Source: Azolla caroliniana
Lineage: Eukaryota; Polypodiophyta
Direction of reading: 5' to 3'
Assembly (NCBI GenBank): GCA_043228905.1
Contig: JBHGNT010000002.1
Span: 26,412,001 to 26,476,000, forward strand
DNA: 64,000 nt
In this document: piece after piece, positions 33,724 to 43,746 of the stretch
Layout of the letters: every line of letters starts with the position of its first letter
Numbering within the stretch: the first letter of the stretch is position 1
Notes under the pieces: generated by a model
What the model saw: only the letters and a program-made list of their open reading frames with translations
Database searches by the model: none
Told to the model about the DNA's origin: nothing
Translations under genes and position numbers: made by a program

Positions 33724-33747
33724 CCTTCACGTCGGGTTCACCAAATA
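33724..33747 (-). promoter_or_regulatory. Putative primer binding site of gag-only element
   Basis: Minus strand TTTGGTGAACCCGACGTGAA follows the 5' LTR by a few bases and contains the TGG expected of a tRNA-primed site. The tRNA is not identified. Confidence 0.5.
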
Positions 33748-34427
33748 TGTCGCATTGTTACGTGCGTGTGTGTGAAAGGGGTGGGACCATAGGGGTCTCA
33801 GACGAGGGAGAAGAGGAATGCCAAGAAAACCGACACTGAACACGACCCGGGTGCAACCAAACACGAGAGAGAGAGAGAGGGAGAATGTCCGCGTGACACC
33901 GACTCTTATGCATAGGAAGCAAGGGTTGTGTTCCCGACACCACCAAATACACCGAAATGCACAAACAGATACGAGTATGTATATTACAAGGGAAAGAATA
34001 CATCCTCGGCTTGAGCAGGACCAAGGTAGGTTAGGTTACAACAACAGTCTGCTACCAAGCCGCAGATCGGGGGAGCTCTCGAGCTCATCGCGCTGAGTGG
34101 GGTCTTGCACAGGAGAACGAGTAGAAACAAACCCTAAACAGACACGAACTCTCGACCCATGCGACGAAGAAGAAGAAGAAGGAGAAGACCTCCAAGTTAA
34201 AACCGCTAACCCTAATCTATACCCTCTAACACAAAATGGGCAACCCCTTCATAAGTGATCCCTCCCTTCCTTTTATAGCCCAAGGAGGGAGGGACCTTAC
34301 AATGTGGGATAAAATTTCCCCTCTTATTTCTATGTACCATTTCCTAGTACACGTGTGCACATGTTACACACCACCGACTTACCCATTCCACCCCGGTTTC
34401 CCCCTATGGACGAAAATCTTCACGACA
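33748..34427 (-). repeat. Gag-only element 5' LTR
   Basis: 680 bp. Same ends and features as the 3' LTR, but its GA/CT tract is only about 16 bp (33866-33881), which explains most of the length difference. Telobox-like motif at 34129-34139. Confidence 0.88.
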
Positions 34428-35521
34428 ATGTACTTTTCCTATGACAGCCACAATAGCTTCTTCGACCGGTCCCGGATGATGTGCATCCCCAATATCTATT
34501 TTGCCGGACCCAAGTCTTTCATTGAGAAGGTCCGGTTTAGGGCCTTCTTCAGCATCCGTATTTTGACTTGATCTCGTCCGACGACCATCATATCATCCAC
34601 ATACAGGAGGAGTATTAGGAAATCTCCTCCACCAAATTTCTTCACAAACACGCAGTGATCAGCCTGTGTCTTGTGGTACCCTTGGTCCGTCATGAAGGAG
34701 TCAAACTTCTGGTACCATTGTCGGGGAGCTTGTTTCAGTCCGTATAAGCTCTTCTTCAGCCGGCATACCAGGTGCTCCTTCCCTTTCTTCACGAATCCTT
34801 TTGGTTGCTGCATGTAGATCTCCTCTTCGAGGTCACCATGGAGGAATGTTGTCTTGACGTCCAGTTGCTCTAACTCGAGGTCCATTCTTGCTGCTATGCT
34901 CAACACCGTCCAGATGGAAGTCATCTTTACTACCGGGGCAAAGATCTCGTTGAAATCCACTCCTTTATTCTCCTGGAATCCCTTCACCACGATTCAGGCC
35001 TTATACCTTGGTGGATTCCCGGCGTCTCCCGGTTTCAGCTTGTACACCCACTTGTTCCGGAGTGCTCTCTTCCCTTTCGGCAACTCTGTCAGTTCATATG
35101 TGTGGTTCTCATACATGGAATCCATCTCATCCTGCATGGCACTCAACCACTTGCGGCTGTGGGTGTCTCTCTTTGCTTCTTCGAAGCTTTCCGGCTCCCC
35201 CTCATTGGTTAACAACACATGCTCTACATCCGGAAATCTCCGGGGGGCTCTTCTCTCTCGGAGAGGATATCTTCATCCTTGGCTTCTAACTACCAGTTCC
35301 TCCGTTTGTTCCGAATCCGAATCCGATTCCGGATCTTGTCTAGTTCCGGTGTCTTCTTCTTCTTCTTCTTTGATTGGTTCGGTTTCCTGTCCATATCCAG
35401 CCGGTTCGTCGAGTGTCATCCAGCTACCGGCCAACATCCGGTTTTCAACCGGGTAGGTCCTTGTGTCCTTAAACTGGTTTTCATTGGATGATCCAGAGTT
35501 GATCATCTTCTTCTCCGACTC
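34428..35521 (-). pseudogene. Copia D reverse transcriptase, N-terminal and central part
   Basis: From the integrase linker: acidic segment ESDSDSEQTEELVV, SFEEAKRDTHSRKWLSAMQD and ALRNKWVYKLKPGDAGNPPR. Then [60 protein letters not shown] and the intact catalytic motif LLLYVDDMMVVGRD. A TAG after KDLGPAK and the end at QEKYI mark the point where the gag-only element entered. The residues expected before KIPYAS are missing. Confidence 0.9.
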
Positions 35522-36613
35522 CTAGTCGGCAATGGTCCTGTCTTCCATGAAGACCATGTCCCGACTCTGGAACACCTTCTTCTCGACTAGATCCCACACT
35601 CGACAATCGAACTCATCATCGCCGTATCCAAGGAATATGCATGGCCTGGACTTTGGATCCAGCTTTGCTCTCTTGTCCTTCGCCACATGCACGTATGCGA
35701 GACACCCGAATACCTTCAGATGCCAGTAAGAGACATCTTTACCGGTCCATACTTTCTGAGGTGTGTCTCCGTCCAAGGGTACTGAGGGTGATCTGTTTAT
35801 CACATAGGTCGCCGTCGACAGCGCCTCAGCCCAAAACGTCTTGGGTAACTTGGCATGTGAGAGCATGCTCCAGACTCTCTCCATTATGGTTCGGTTCATC
35901 CTTTCGGCCAACCCGTTCAATTCCGGCGTCTTCGGCATGGTAAATTCGAGTCGTATTCCCTTTGACCGGCAGTACTCCTCGAACTGCCCTCGGTATTCTC
36001 CTCCGTTATCTGCTTGAACCGCCTTCAGCTTCCAGCCGGTTTCTCTTTCCACTCTCGCGTGGAGCTCCTTGAAGACGGATAACACCTGATTCTTCGTCTT
36101 CAATGGTGAGAACCACATCTTCCGGCTGTGGTCATCTATGAAGGTCATGAAGTACTGTGATCTGGTATGTGACTTCGTGTCCACTTGACACACATCGGTA
36201 TGCACCACCTCCAGTGGTGCATCCCGTCTCATCGGTGGTCTTGACCGAAAGGAGGTTCGGTTTTTCTTGCCAACCAAGCAATCGGTGCACTTCTCAAGTT
36301 GCACGTCCTTCACCGAAATGAGGTTGTCTTCGGCAAGCTTCTTCATCCCCTTCTTACTCATGTGACACAGTCTTTTGTGCCACAACTCACCGGTAGTGTC
36401 GGAAGCAATGTTCACTTCTTCTTCCCGGCATAATCGGGCGTTCATAAGGTACAATGTGTTGACTTTTTGGGCCCGAGCCACTATTAGGCTCCCCTTGTTG
36501 AACTTCATGACTCCGTTCCGGATGCTACCCGTGTAGCCTTCATCATCTAGCCGACCGATTGATATTAGGTTCAGTCGAAACTCTGGAACGTGTCGGACAT
36601 CCTTCAACAACAA
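35522..36613 (-). pseudogene. Copia D GAG-pre-integrase and integrase
   Basis: A 363-codon open stretch: MLLKDVRHVPEFRLNLISIG, pre-integrase LWHKRLCHMSKKGMKKLAED with KCTDCLVGKKNRTSFRS, and integrase core with VHTDVCQVDTKSHTRSQYFM, FIDDHSRKMWFSPLKTKNQV, VQADNGGEYRGQFEEY and PELNGLAERMNRTIMERVWS. All D-D-E positions are visible. HLKVFGCLAYVHVAKDKRAK and IFLGYGDDEF follow. Tnt1-type arrangement, continuous with protease upstream across one stop at about 36613. Confidence 0.9.
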
Positions 36614-37690
36614 TTAGCATCTGGTTGCTGTCATCAACCACACGTCTCCTATGGCGACAATTCGACATGTTCCTTCAATCCCCATCCGGACACAACCGTG
36701 CTTACCGGCTGTGTAGGATGAGAAGCATTTCCGGTCCGGGGTAAGGTGGAACGACGCTTCGGAATCGATAACCCACGTTGTCTCGTCGCCGGCAAGGTTC
36801 AACTCACTCTCCTCGATGATGAGCATTAGTTATTCTTCACTTGCCGCGATCGCCGTCGTTCCCTTCCGGTCCGGGCCTTGCCGATCCGAACTGTTTCGGT
36901 CCAGTGACTTCTTCGAATCGGTACTGTCGGTTCCCTTGTCTTTTCGGAAATGCCGACAGTTCTTCTGGAAGTGCCCCGGCTTGCCGCAATAGAAGCAAGT
37001 GGGCCTCCCCCTTGACTTTGACCGTGTCCTAGACTTTTCCTGGTTTTGGGGACTCTGATTCCTTTGTCTTCCACGTTTCGATTCGGTAAGGAGGGTTTTG
37101 GCATAAGAGATCACCTCCTTGTCTTTCCGATGCGCCTCCTCATCTAGCAAGCTCGACTTGACTCTTGCTAGGGATAGCTATTTTCCTTCTGGCCCAGCGT
37201 TGCCTAACATGACAACTAACGTCTCTCAGTTATCCGGGAGGGAACTGAGCAAGAGTAGAGCAAGTACCTCATCGGCGAGAAGTACTTCCAACGAGGTTGC
37301 TTGATGTATCAACCCCTAGAAGGCATTCATGTGCTCCGCCATACTAGAGCCGTCCTGGTACCAAGGCCTCACTAGCTTCCAGAATACCGAAACTTGATTA
37401 ACGACATTCTTGTTCTGGAACATGATGTCGATCTTCTCCTAGAGTTCATGAACCTTTCTCTCTTCATTGAAGTTGTTGGACAGGCTCATGTCAATGAAGC
37501 ACCGAATGTATGTCGTCGTCTTCATGTGCATCACCTCCCACACTGTGGCGTCGATCTTATTGGGTCTCTTGTCCCCAAACTGAACCGGCAACCAAAGATC
37601 TTTGACCACCAACATATCCCTCATCTTCAACTTCCACACTGAGTAGTTGGAGCTGGTGAGCTTGAACATGCCGCCGAACGATTCTTCCAT
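36614..37690 (-). pseudogene. Copia D gag, zinc knuckle and protease
   Basis: Starts MEESFGGMFKLTSSNYSVWK at 37690, near the 5' LTR; KLKMRDMLVVKDLWLPV is typical of the Tnt1-like gag. A frameshift or stop separates the N-terminal part (to about 37439) from the rest. The zinc knuckle reads TCFYCGKPGHFQKNCRHF near 37005-36950. The protease site is ETTWVIDSEASFHLTPDRKC, with Glu in place of Gly in the D-S-G triad. A TAA near 36827 lies between knuckle and protease. Confidence 0.86.
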
Positions 37691-37704
37691 TTTCCGTGTT
37701 GTTC

Positions 37705-37716
37705 GCTCTAATACCA
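37705..37716 (-). promoter_or_regulatory. Copia D primer binding site
   Basis: Minus strand TGGTATTAGAGC, three bases from the 5' LTR end; one mismatch to the initiator Met tRNA complement. Confidence 0.85.
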
Positions 37717-37719
37717 GTT

Positions 37720-38169
37720 TGTTGCGAAATAGCGCGGAATATAGCTCGTCCACAACCGAGTCTTGAACACTTTGATGGAGAACACAAAAATGGGAACTAA
37801 AGAGTGAACACAAGATTTTTACGCGGAAAACCCTAATAGGGAAAAACCACGGGAGCCCACAGACAATCAGAGAATCGTAGGCAACGACCTCGAGCTCTGT
37901 ATCTTCGTCAGGCGGCGGTTACAACAGAGTATCGCTCTATATCTCACTCTCCCTCTCTGTCGCTCTCATCTGTACAATAGTTACAACAACAAAAAATAAC
38001 CACACAATAAGTGTTTGCCCTAGGTCATATTTATACTAATATGCCTTTAAGACTATTTACAAATATGTCTTCTACATCCGGTTATCACTGGGTCTTGTAC
38101 ATCCGGTTCTCACCGGGTCCTCATCATCCGGTTCTCAAGATCCCATCCGAAGGGACCGAAATCCCAACA
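37720..38169 (-). repeat. Copia D 5' LTR
   Basis: 450 bp, TGTTGCGAAATAG...ATCCCAACA, followed by TCTCT. It has an extra caccgggtcctcatcatccg near 38110. Confidence 0.93.
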
Positions 38170-38193
38170 TCTCTCTCTTTCTCTCTCTGTGTA

Positions 38194-38404
38194 TGTTTTA
38201 TCGTAAATACCTTACCCTAGTGGTGAGTTGTTAGACTACAAGCACTATGTCTTAGGTTTGAAACCCAATTATCTCACCTCTTTATTACATACTTCATACA
38301 TATCTCTTTTAATTCACTAGATGCCACTATGGAATGTAGGGGTTGAATCCATGACCTCCTGGTTTCCATTGGGTAACCTTTCCAACTAAGCTACATCCAG
38401 CAAG
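38194..38404 (-). repeat. Short repeat with convergent tRNA-like modules, copy 2
   Basis: Same layout as 28712-28924. Minus strand A box TAGCTTAGTTGG and B-box-like GGATTCAACC at the right end; + strand ccctagtggtgag and aggtttgaaaccc at the left. Bordered by TC microsatellites on both sides. Confidence 0.65.
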
Positions 38405-40491
38405 GGTCTCTCTCTCTCTCTCTCTTCTTGATAACTGGAATTACTAAATATTGTGAGCTTGTCCTTGTGCTATGTATAACACTTGTACTAGATGGTAGTA
38501 CATGTAATACGAGGAGACCGTCTACATGTTGACTTGAGATTGGCCAACACTTTAGTAACTCTCCCATTCACAATTTAGGACAATGTCCCTCTGTGCATGA
38601 AGAGTGAAAGTGACAATCGAAAAATACTTCCAATTTATTTGGAACTATCCATTATAAAAGTTTCCAATAAACACTAGGAATGTTTACTATGAAATTGGAG
38701 ACAAAGAGAAATATGTGGAATCTTTGTCTGAAACTCTATAATTCTATTGACAACAATGGATATATAGATTTTGATAAAGATGCAAATAACTCAAAAGGGG
38801 GATCTTAGACATCAGAAGGAAGAAATGTTATGAACCCTCAAAATGTTAAATGAATGCTAGAGTTGAGAACATCATGAACCTTAAGCAACTTGATTCAACT
38901 CAAAATGGAATGATACGTCTTGAGGGAACAAATTGGCTTTGTCCGAATGAATTCACTTCACATGTTGAAGATGAAACGAAAGGTCAAGGTTAGAGAGAAT
39001 AATATAGTCGGCAAGGTGGGAGCATGTAGTATAACAAAGTGATAACTTGGCAGCCATGACAAATATCCCTCGAGAAAATATGAGTAGAGCTAATTGGGGG
39101 AGGAAATGAAAGGTTCTAAATGGAATAGGTGGTATTGAAGTACGAACTAGAAAGTATGGCGAACAACCAAACTTTGGACTTAGTGGACAAACCAAACAAA
39201 AAGCATAAAGATGAAATACTTTAAACTCTTCATGTTATTCAATCTATGCTTGTTGTATAAAGAATATGGAATCACAAGGATTTGTGTAATCCGTGCAAAC
39301 TTCTTCTTTTGATCAATTAACATATAACGAGGTGGTAATCCACCAACAAGAAAATTAACATGTTATAATTATTGATTGTGTATAAAAATCGGTTTGATTA
39401 GAAACAAATCATCAATGGATAACAAATTAAATATTTCAAGCTTTTTTGCTTTTCAATCTACTCAATGATCAACATTTGAATGTTGCGTCCCACTAGTATG
39501 TAGAACAATGTTGTCTTACTCTAAGCCAAGTAACATCATTTATGGTAATAATATTCTTGTCAAATAAGGCCTTTGCATCAAAATATATGTGTGTTTTTCC
39601 ATCTTCACAAAAGATTATTCCAATTGGACACCGGGTAATGTTAGATTTTTTCAAAGCTTAAACCATTCATTTGGATCTCTTCAAGAAGTACCGTAATAAT
39701 AGATGGGTTTGAAGCTGCCTTTCTCCCTTTCTTATTAAGTATCTACTATCACTACATCACATGCATAAAAAAAAGTATGAAATGGGCCATTCTAGTGAGG
39801 TGCTTGAATATTATGGGTGAGACTAGCAATATATTCCTTAAGATTTTGAATGTGGATAGTTGAGCACCTCCCTGAACATAAGGGATAGCCTACTTAATGA
39901 AGTGAGATAAGGGTGTCACACTTCACCTTCTTACCATGCCATTTTAATAATGTAAAACACTAAGTAATTTATTCAGGTCTTTAGGATGTTCAACTTCGTG
40001 ATACTTATAAGTTATAAGTTATAACATTGTCTTCGTCCATAAACACACCATAAACTAATACAAAGCCTTGAATATCTAGAATTCTTCTCCTTTTCCTTTT
40101 CCAAAGAAATCATCTATGAAAATCATCGTAAAGGACATTGGATAAGACTCAAACATTTTCATGGCACCTTATGAATATGAATTTTAGTAGTTTTAAGCAC
40201 AAGATTGATTATTGTATGCATAAAAGTAACCCATTCAGGATAAAATATATTATTTGTGATACTATTGATATATTTTGCTATGCTTCTGGAAATATTATTA
40301 ATTGGAATAAGTCGGTAGGGTTATGAGATTGTGGTGTTCACAGGAAGGGTTTCGATGGATTCTACATGGTAAACCTATAAGATACTTGAGATGTCAGGTA
40401 CGTATTAATCTTTCGCCGAAAGATAATGTAGCTCATTTGTAGCTTACTATAAGGAAGAAATTGTTATATTGGAATACTGCTAAAATATTCT
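38405..40491. other. Unannotated AT-rich region
   Basis: No gene, LTR pair or convincing protein similarity was seen in about 2.1 kb. Frames longer than 60 codons are sporadic. The last 30 bp (40462-40491, starting TGTTATATTGG) may be the outer tip of the copia E LTR. Confidence 0.6.
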
Positions 40492-40577
40492 TGAAAAAGA
40501 TTATGTGCGGAAGCAATAGAAAACCAAACACAGAAAATATGTAGGTTTAATGGAGAGCTTGAATATACACAGTACGT

Positions 40578-40623
<46 letters not shown>

Positions 40624-40892
40624 ACAGAAACTCAATTCAAAATAATACTCAATTTGTACATACATCGTGCTACCTGACAATCGGGCTGACACAAGTACTG
40701 ATAGTACTTGACCGCTCATAAATGAGCCTACTACACTAACTCCCAAAATTATTCCTTACGAGGAATATCTTCCCAATGGCTTTTCGGTTTACGCACCGAT
40801 ACGACCAAGTTATGTGTACCGATTTACGCACCCAGTCTATGCACTAGGTTACGCATCGTATTACGCACGAATGTTGAGCTTGTCTCTCAACA
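40492..40892 (-). repeat. Copia C 3' LTR
   Basis: 401 bp, TGAAAAAG...TCTCAACA, with a GA run at 40578-40621. It lacks the segment with the TATA box that the 5' LTR keeps near 46628-46640. Confidence 0.9.
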
Positions 40893-41456
40893 CTCCCGCT
40901 CAAGCTCAACTTGAGGTTCCACTTCCTCCGCCGGATCTACGCTCCGATTCCGTTTGGCTTCATGCCTTGCTCGCACTCTTCGACCTGTTCGATTCCGTGC
41001 GCCTCGACCCTTTCGGTCGGCTTGTCTGCTTACACGGCCTTTCTCAGCTTCCTTGCTGTCGCGGTGTTGGCGCCTCTTCTGTTGCCTTCTCTTCCGCTTG
41101 GCCCTTGGTTGATTCAACATATCCGAATCAAACATCCGAATCGACTCGGCTTCCTCCAATCGGTTTTCCGAGTTGGCTGTCTCCAACTCGTCTTCGGTCT
41201 TCTCGTCCTTGATGGATTTGTCTCCCCCACGCTTGGTTGGCTTCGGCTCTTTCTTTCGACTGCTCCCCTTATGTCTGCTTTCGGACTCTTCCGCAGATCC
41301 GCCCTCGGCTTCTTTAGTCGATCCGAGATCGAATTCGTCATCCGACTCGACGTCACGGTCTTTTCCGCTCCTTTCCTACTCCCTTCCGTGGTCATCATGG
41401 ATGTCTCTCCTCCTCAAGTTCGGCACGTCGAGGTGACGCAACCCAAGCGCACTTGA
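40893..41456 (-). pseudogene. Copia C charged C-terminal extension
   Basis: Beyond the RNase H end (DVPNLRRRDIHDDHGRE, then a stop) the same region stays readable for about 180 codons. An acidic motif VESDDEFDLGSTKEAEGGSA is followed by a strongly basic part (PRAKRKRRQQKRRQHRD). Copia E carries the same arrangement (ADSDEEFDFRTTEKVGGTSG). Most copia elements end shortly after RNase H, so this is an added module of unknown role, perhaps nuclear targeting. Confidence 0.65.
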
Positions 41457-43085
41457 GAATTGCCGCAACTTGTCCAAACCAAGGGGCTTGGTGAAGATGT
41501 TGGCATTTTGCCAATCCATCGGAACATACTGAAGTTCGACTTCACCGGAGAGGACACGCTAACGGACGAAATGGTAGTGCACCTCAATGTGCTTAGTCCA
41601 GGCGTGGAAGACGGGGTTCTTAGCTAGTTGGATGTTGTTGAGGTTGTCGCAGTAGATTGTCGTTGGATCGGATACCTCCACCTGCAGATCCTTAAGTAGC
41701 CGCTTCAACCATATGGCTTCGCATGTCGTGACAGCCGCTCCTCTATACTCGGCTTCGGTGCTCGATAGCACAACTATCGGCTGTTTCTTGCTACTCCATG
41801 CAATCACGACACTCCCAAGAGAGAACGCGCAACCGGACGTGGATCGGCGATCGCCGGCATTTTCGGCCCAATAAGCATCGGTGTAACTGACCAACTGCGC
41901 GGCAGTATCGGTTCGATATAGTAGCCCCCGGTCCTTAGTGCCATTGACATACGGGAGTACGCATTGTGCGCATTATAGGTGCTCTTCGGTCGGTCGCACC
42001 ATGAACTGACTAATCACCTCGACCGGATAGCTGAGATCTGGTCAAGTGATGGTCAAGTATATAAGGCTTTCGACTATTTGTCGGAACCTCGTCAAGTCAC
42101 ATACCTTTTCGGAATTGGGGCGAAGCTTGACAGTTCTATCTAGAGGAGTCGAGACGGACTTACAGTCGGCCATCCCAAATTTGAAAAGCATACTCAACAT
42201 GTAATGCCGTTGGCTGATTAGTATGCCTTCGGGGGTGCGGATCACTTCGATTCCGAGGAAGTAATGAAGGTCCCCTAGATCCTTCATGTCGAATGATGCC
42301 GCAAGCTGGAGCTTCACGCGGTCAATCTCACCTAGGTCGGCGCCGGTGATGACCAAGTCATCAACATACAGTAAAATGCTAACCGGCCCGAGTCAACCTT
42401 TCTGGATGAACAGTGAGGAGTCAGATTTTGACGTCGAAAAGCCCAACCGATGCAAATGTTGCATGATCTTCGCGTTCCAGGCACTCGGGGCTTGCTTTAG
42501 TCCGTAAAGGGACTTCTTCAATCGGCACACCGCCGAAGTGTTCATCCGGAGTGAAATCCGAGGGTTGTACCATGTACACCTGTTCCTCAAGCTCACGTTG
42601 TAGGAATGCATTCTTTACATCCATCTAGTGTAAGTGCCACCCCTTTGCTGCAGCTACCGCGAGCAAAACACGAACGGTCGTCATCTTCGCGACCGACGCA
42701 AACGTCTCATCGTAGTCGATGTCGTGTTTCTGCGCGTAGCCTTTTGCTACTAATCGGGCCTTGTATTGGTTGACCGAGCCGTCAGTGTTGTACTTGACCT
42801 TGTACACCTACCTACATCCGATCGGCTTCACACCTTTCGATGTGTCAACCGGGTCCCAGGTTTCATTCTCCACTATTGTGCGCATCTCTTCCTCCATTGC
42901 GGCGCACCAATTTGCGTCCTTCGCCGCTTCTGCGTAGCTCTCCGGCTCACGCACTTCTGCTACAAGGGTCATGCACGCATAGTGATGCGCCATGTACTCA
43001 TTGTATCCGAACCGCACAACAGGGTTCTTCTGGCGGGTAGATCGGCGTAATTGCTCATTAGCCGAGGTTGAGGCTTTCTTAGTCG
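41457..43085 (-). pseudogene. Copia C reverse transcriptase and RNase H
   Basis: RT opens with [60 protein letters not shown] and MDVKNAFLQRELEEQVYMVQ. A frameshift follows in [18 protein letters not shown]. The active site reads SILLYVDDLVITGADLGE near 42370-42340 with a stop shortly upstream. After HYFLGIEVIRTPEGILISQR, RNase H shows YTDAYWAENAGDRRSTSGCA, TEAEYRGAAVTTCEAIWLKR and TIYCDNLNNIQLAKNPVFHA. The end is DKLRQFSSALGLRHLDVPNL. Confidence 0.9.
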
Positions 43086-43089
43086 ACGC

Positions 43090-43742
43090 TGTTGTGAAGA
43101 AAACCGTCCCTTAGCGCAATCGGTGCATAGCGCGCGTGAACCGGCTCTTCGCGCGTGCGCGCCCTTAATGTATATAATAGGGGATTAGGTACATAGGTAT
43201 ATCCTGGGTAGTTAGATTCGGTAGGTAGGAAGTAAATGAGGAAGATGGCTTCCTTCTGGACGCTATAAAGTAGAGGGAGACACAGGGGAGAAGAAAAAAA
43301 AATTGCGCATTGAGGAGGACGAAGTGCTGTCGAATCGTAACCAAACGCTTCTCCTCTGTTCATTCTCCATCGCTCTTCTCTGCAGGATTTCGGGAAGCTC
43401 GCGCTGCTTCGAGGAACGCCCGTGTGCTTCCGGCAACACCTCCATCCTATCCCCTTTCGTGCGCAGACGAACAGGCATCGACATCTGTTCGCCGGCCTGG
43501 TCGGTTGTAACCGCTCGTGTGCTCTGTTGTTTTGTGTCATTTGTTAATATACAAACATTCGTGTCTCTCCATCTCTGTGTCCATTCGTGTTTTCTGCGTT
43601 GACGGGCCGTGTCCCTGTGTTTCTTTGCTCGTACGTTACTGGTTGTCTTTCTCTTTCTCTTTCCCCCTCCTATCACCTGCTTCGGTTCAAGACCCTGGTG
43701 GTCCCGCCTCGTTTCTCCACGCACGCGCGTAACAACACGACA
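43090..43742 (+). mobile_element. Solo LTR of the gag-only family inside copia C
   Basis: 653 bp, TGTTGTGAAGAAAACCG...CGCGTAACAACACGACA, flanked by a 4-bp direct repeat ACGC (43086-43089, 43743-43746). Removing it restores the copia C frame (KSA then STKKAS). It contains TATA-like GCTATAAAG near 43262 and a pyrimidine-rich tract near 43645-43670. The final 60 bp closely match the end of the gag-only element LTRs. Confidence 0.85.
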
Positions 43743-43746
43743 ACGC

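Larger units (their letters stand above)
30098..34427 (-). mobile_element. Gag-only non-autonomous LTR element (TR-GAG-like) with LTR-internal-LTR-internal' structure
   Basis: LTRs 30206-30945 and 33748-34427 (TGTCG...CGACA) flank a 2.8-kb GC-rich interior with a 378-codon gag-like ORF and no protease, RT, RNase H or integrase. Left of 30206 lies a further 108-bp copy of the start of the interior (30098-30205 equals 33640-33747), joined directly to copia D. A deletion at this joint also removed some 40 codons of copia D RT, so no target duplication survives. It presumably moved with enzymes supplied by another element. Fits the published TR-GAG category. Confidence 0.8.
28953..38169 (-). mobile_element. 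Ty1/copia retrotransposon D (Tnt1/Tork-like)
   Basis: LTRs 28953-29414 and 37720-38169, perfect target duplication TCTCT (28948-28952, 38170-38174). Minus strand: primer site TGGTATTAGAGC three bases inside the 5' LTR, gag, zinc knuckle, protease, integrase, RT, RNase H, polypurine tract GGAGTGAAGGGGGAGAT. The RT/RNase H region is interrupted by the gag-only element (30098-34427). It was inserted in the TC-rich spacer between two copies of a short repeat. The protease site is altered and stops are present. Confidence 0.93.

Noticed and set aside
40138-40326. 62-codon frame resembling a non-LTR retrotransposon RNase H
   Set aside because: Too short and without diagnostic residues.
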